Assembly: GCA_041658565.1 (NCBI GenBank)
Contig: JBAZZY010000008.1
Span: forward strand, 38,936-102,935
Reading direction: 5' to 3'
DNA: 64,000 nucleotides
Source of the DNA: Actinomycetota bacterium
GTDB taxonomy: Bacteria; Actinomycetota; AC-67
Shown here piece after piece: positions 61,356-64,000 of the stretch. Below the pieces are notes generated by a model. That model made no database searches, was not told the origin of the DNA, and worked only from the letters and a program-made list of their open reading frames with translations. Positions within the stretch are counted from its first letter, which is position 1. Each line of letters starts with the position of its first letter. The translations under genes were made by a program, and so were the position numbers.

Positions 61356-63812
61356 ATGCCCGACGTTCCGTTGGAAGCCAATATCGAACTGATCGATATC
61401 GAGGAAGAGGTAAAGCGCTCTTACCTCGACTACGCGATGTCGGTGATCGTCGGGCGCGCGCTGCCCGACGTTCGCGACGGCCTCAAGCCCGTCCACCGGC
61501 GCATCTTGCATGCGATGGACGCGAACAACATGCGGCCGGACCGGCCGTTCGTGAAGTCGGCGCGTGTTGTGGGTGAAGTTATCGGTAAGTACCACCCCCA
61601 CGGCGACGGCGCGGCCTACGACGCTCTCGTGCGCATGGCTCAGGATTTCGCGATGCGCGCGCCACTGATCCAGGGACACGGGAACTTCGGCACCGTCGAC
61701 GGCGACCCCGCGGCGGCCTACCGCTACACCGAGTGTCGCTTGGCATCGCTTGCGATGGAGTTGCTGCGCGACATCGACGAGGAAACCGTCGACTTCGTCC
61801 CCAACTTCTCCGGGGAGTTCTCAGAACCGCTCGTGCTGCCGGCGCGTTTCCCGAACTTGCTCGTCAATGGATCGACCGGCATCGCGGTCGGTATGGCTAC
61901 GAACATCCCGCCGCATAACTTGGGCGAGGTGATCGATGCCACGGTCGCGATGATCGAGGATCCCGACATCACCGTCGAAGGTCTAATGAAGTTCGTCAAG
62001 GGGCCCGACTTCCCCACCGGCGGGATCATCATGGGCAAGTCGGGTGTTCGCGATGCGCTCATGACCGGACGCGGTTCGGTGAAGGTGCGCGGGCGCGCTA
62101 CCGTCGAGGAAGGTCGCGCCGGCCGTTCGCGCATCGTGGTGACCGAATTGCCGTACATGGTGTCGGGCGACCGGGTGCTTGCGAAGATCCAAGATCTCGT
62201 CGAGCGCAAAGTCATCCTCGGCATCCCCGCCTCCAACGGGTTGCGCAACGAGTCCAACCGTCACGGACTGCGCCTGGTGATCGAGTTGCAGCGTGATGCC
62301 ATTGCGCAGGTTGTGTTGAACAACCTGTACAAGCACACGCAACTACAGGACTCCTTCGGCGTGAACACGCTTGCGCTCGTCGACGGCGTGCCGAAGGTGC
62401 TGAACCTGCAGCAGGTGCTTGGCCACTACCTCGACCACCAGATCCAGGTAGTCACGCGGCGCACCCAGTACCGGTTGCGCAAGGCCGAGGAGCGCGCGCA
62501 CATCTTGGAGGGGTTGCTCGTCGCGCTGAACAACCTCGACGACGTCATCAACTTGATTCGCAACTCGGCGAGCGCCGACGATGCGCGCGCCGGGCTCATG
62601 ACGCGGTTCTCGCTCAGCGAGATTCAAGCGAACGCGATTCTCGACATGCAGTTGCGCCGTCTGGCGGCACTCGAGCGGCAGAAGATCCAAGACGAGTACG
62701 ACGCGTTGATGGCCCAGATCGCCGAATACAAGGCGATCCTGGCCGACCCGCAGCGAATACTCGCGATCATCAAGGAAGAGCTGCTCGATATCCGAAAGCG
62801 CTTTGCCGACAAGCGGCGGACCGAGATTCACGCCGACGCGGGCGAAATCGACATCGAGGATCTGATCCCCGACGACGATGTGATGATCACCATCACTCGC
62901 ACCGGGTACGTCAAGCGGGTTCAGTCCAACGTCTACCGCACGCAGGGCCGGGGCGGCAAGGGCGTCCGCGGCGCGAAGATGAAGATGGACGACATCGTCC
63001 AGCATCTTCTCACCACTACAAACCATGCCTACGTATTGTTCTTCTCCAACCGGGGGAAGGTTTACCGGATCAAGGCGCATGAGGTCCCCGAGAAGGACCG
63101 TACCGCGCGCGGGATCTCGATTCGCAACATCTTGCCGCTGGGCGTCGACGAGTCGATCGCCGCGGTGATCGACACGCGCGACTACAAGACACACCAGTAC
63201 CTGGTGATCGCGACTCGTCACGGCATCATGAAGAAGACTGCGTTCTCGGCGTACGACTCGTCGCGCCGTGACGGGATCATCGCCATCAAGCTCAAGCCCG
63301 AAGATGAGGTCGTGTCCGTGAAGGCGACCTCCGGCGAGGACGAGCTGATCATGGTGACGCGCCGGGGACAAGCCATCGTGTTTGACGAGCGTGAAGTGCG
63401 TCCCATGGGGCGCGATGCCCAGGGAGTCATCGGGATGCGGCTCGGTGCGGATGAGGTCGTCGAGGCATTCGATGTCGTCGACCCCAACGCCGAACTGCTG
63501 GTCGTGACCGACGCCGGATTCGGCAAGCGCACGCTGCTGGACAAGTACCCCCGTCATCACCGCGGTGGTCGCGGTGTGAAAACTGTTTCTCTAACTCCGC
63601 GCCGAGGATTCATCGCGGGGGCCGCGGTCGTGCGGCCGGGCCACGAGGTCTTCCTGATCGCGTCCGACGGCCAGGTCATCAAGGTTGCGTGCAAGGACAT
63701 CTCGCGGCAGGGGCGCGCGACAACCGGCGTCCGGGTGATGCGGATGGACAAGGATGGACAACTCGTCGCCATGGCTCCCGTGGTCGGGGATGACGAGGAT
63801 GATGAGGAGTAG
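61356..63812 (+). CDS. gyrA: DNA gyrase subunit A
   Basis: An 818-residue GyrA with catalytic Tyr124 in YRYTECRL and the quinolone-resistance region HPHGDGAAYDALVRMAQ; the residue at E. coli Ser83 is Gly85 here. The C-terminal beta-pinwheel has QGRGGKGVRGAK (GyrA box). Cleaves and re-joins DNA. ATG at 61356. Confidence 0.97.
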   Translation: MPDVPLEANIELIDIEEEVKRSYLDYAMSVIVGRALPDVRDGLKPVHRRILHAMDANNMRPDRPFVKSARVVGEVIGKYHPHGDGAAYDALVRMAQDFAMRAPLIQGHGNFGTVDGDPAAAYRYTECRLASLAMELLRDIDEETVDFVPNFSGEFSEPLVLPARFPNLLVNGSTGIAVGMATNIPPHNLGEVIDATVAMIEDPDITVEGLMKFVKGPDFPTGGIIMGKSGVRDALMTGRGSVKVRGRATVEEGRAGRSRIVVTELPYMVSGDRVLAKIQDLVERKVILGIPASNGLRNESNRHGLRLVIELQRDAIAQVVLNNLYKHTQLQDSFGVNTLALVDGVPKVLNLQQVLGHYLDHQIQVVTRRTQYRLRKAEERAHILEGLLVALNNLDDVINLIRNSASADDARAGLMTRFSLSEIQANAILDMQLRRLAALERQKIQDEYDALMAQIAEYKAILADPQRILAIIKEELLDIRKRFADKRRTEIHADAGEIDIEDLIPDDDVMITITRTGYVKRVQSNVYRTQGRGGKGVRGAKMKMDDIVQHLLTTTNHAYVLFFSNRGKVYRIKAHEVPEKDRTARGISIRNILPLGVDESIAAVIDTRDYKTHQYLVIATRHGIMKKTAFSAYDSSRRDGIIAIKLKPEDEVVSVKATSGEDELIMVTRRGQAIVFDEREVRPMGRDAQGVIGMRLGADEVVEAFDVVDPNAELLVVTDAGFGKRTLLDKYPRHHRGGRGVKTVSLTPRRGFIAGAAVVRPGHEVFLIASDGQVIKVACKDISRQGRATTGVRVMRMDKDGQLVAMAPVVGDDEDDEE

Positions 63813-63815
63813 GGG

Positions 63816-63846
63816 TTGTCGCGGTTGGGCGGCGCCCCCGTATAAA
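63816..63846 (+). promoter_or_regulatory. Promoter of the gene at 63856, probably leaderless
   Basis: TTGTCG (63816-63821), 19-bp spacer, TATAAA (63841-63846). The predicted start is within a few bases of the GTG at 63856. Confidence 0.55.
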
Positions 63847-63855
63847 GTCTGAGCT

Positions 63856-64000
63856 GTGGACACCGAGAAGCGGTCTGAAGATCAGGATGCCGACGAGCCG
63901 ACGCTTGCATGGTCGGGGCCTCCCTTGAGCGAACCTCCCCGCAGGGCGCCGGCCACTCCGCCGGGCACTCCGCCGGGCACTCCGCCGGCGCCGCTGCCGT
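63856..64000 (+). CDS. N-terminal part of a probable DUF3566 membrane protein (cut by window end)
   Basis: GTG at 63856 opens a frame that runs off the right edge: acidic residues, then a Pro-rich repeat (ATPPGTPPGTPPAPLP). No transmembrane part is visible yet. A DUF3566 gene with a Pro-rich N-terminus follows gyrA in mycobacteria (Rv0007), so this is the likely identity. Confidence 0.55.
   Translation, partial: MDTEKRSEDQDADEPTLAWSGPPLSEPPRRAPATPPGTPPGTPPAPLP

Overview
This 64 kb window is a high-GC actinobacterial chromosome segment that carries the replication origin. The gene order rpmH-rnpA-yidD-yidC-jag-rsmG-parA-parB on the minus strand and dnaA-dnaN-recF-DUF721-gyrB-gyrA on the plus strand places oriC in or next to the rpmH/dnaA gap at about 54.84-55.18 kb. 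DUF5318, DUF6049, a CwlM-like amidase, nickel superoxide dismutase, inositol-3-phosphate synthase next to a PadR regulator, and the MurJ/sigma/anti-sigma/trxB cluster all point to Actinomycetota. The gene content resembles Mycobacterium tuberculosis around its origin (Rv0046c-Rv0051 and Rv3907c-Rv0007 from memory), but the intervening genes are unfamiliar, so I infer a poorly characterised lineage and do not name a genus.

Layout. 0-11 kb: the 3' end of a methyltransferase gene, then a leftward, tightly overlapping cell-envelope operon (DUF5318, two polytopic membrane proteins, class A penicillin-binding protein, GT87-type glycosyltransferase), a secreted serine hydrolase, and divergently the padR-ino1 pair with a clear promoter and operator, followed by an MFS transporter. 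11-26.5 kb: an accessory stretch with a patatin, a secreted RTX protein with a very regular proline-rich repeat tail, divergent sodX/sodN, a multiheme cytochrome with a CRP/FNR-type site, a double glyoxalase-fold protein, CCA-adding enzyme, a phospholipase C-like protein, a toxin-antitoxin pair, a DUF4143 ATPase, a TIG-domain surface protein and PilT. 26.5-48 kb: DedA and TauE membrane proteins, then a rightward envelope/redox region: DUF6049, MurJ, a small membrane protein, a pseudokinase, FemAB-like transferase, alanine racemase, ECF sigma and anti-sigma, thioredoxin reductase, an enolase-superfamily enzyme, aminopeptidase N, thioredoxin, vapBC, a beta-propeller phosphoesterase, another toxin-antitoxin pair and the CwlM-like protein. 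48-64 kb: the leftward par/yidC/rnpA/rpmH cluster, the origin, and the rightward dnaA-gyrA cluster. The window ends inside a probable DUF3566 gene.

How the parts fit. Peptidoglycan synthesis is heavily represented (PBP1A-type enzyme, MurJ, its pseudokinase partner, FemAB-like enzyme, alanine racemase, CwlM-like protein). Many neighbours overlap by 4 bp (ATGA or GTGA), indicating translational coupling. The thioredoxin reductase and thioredoxin genes, although separated by two genes, both have ECF-type promoter sequences upstream, and an ECF sigma gene lies just before trxB. The most unusual features are the RTX protein with 21 tandem 23-residue proline-rich units, two complex-I-antiporter-like or unknown membrane proteins inside the ponA operon, the split MurJ/pseudokinase arrangement, the cytochrome with a CX3CH motif under a CRP/FNR-like site, and the location of the ino1/ponA block on the opposite side of oriC from its mycobacterial position. 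I see no CRISPR array, rRNA, tRNA or insertion sequence.
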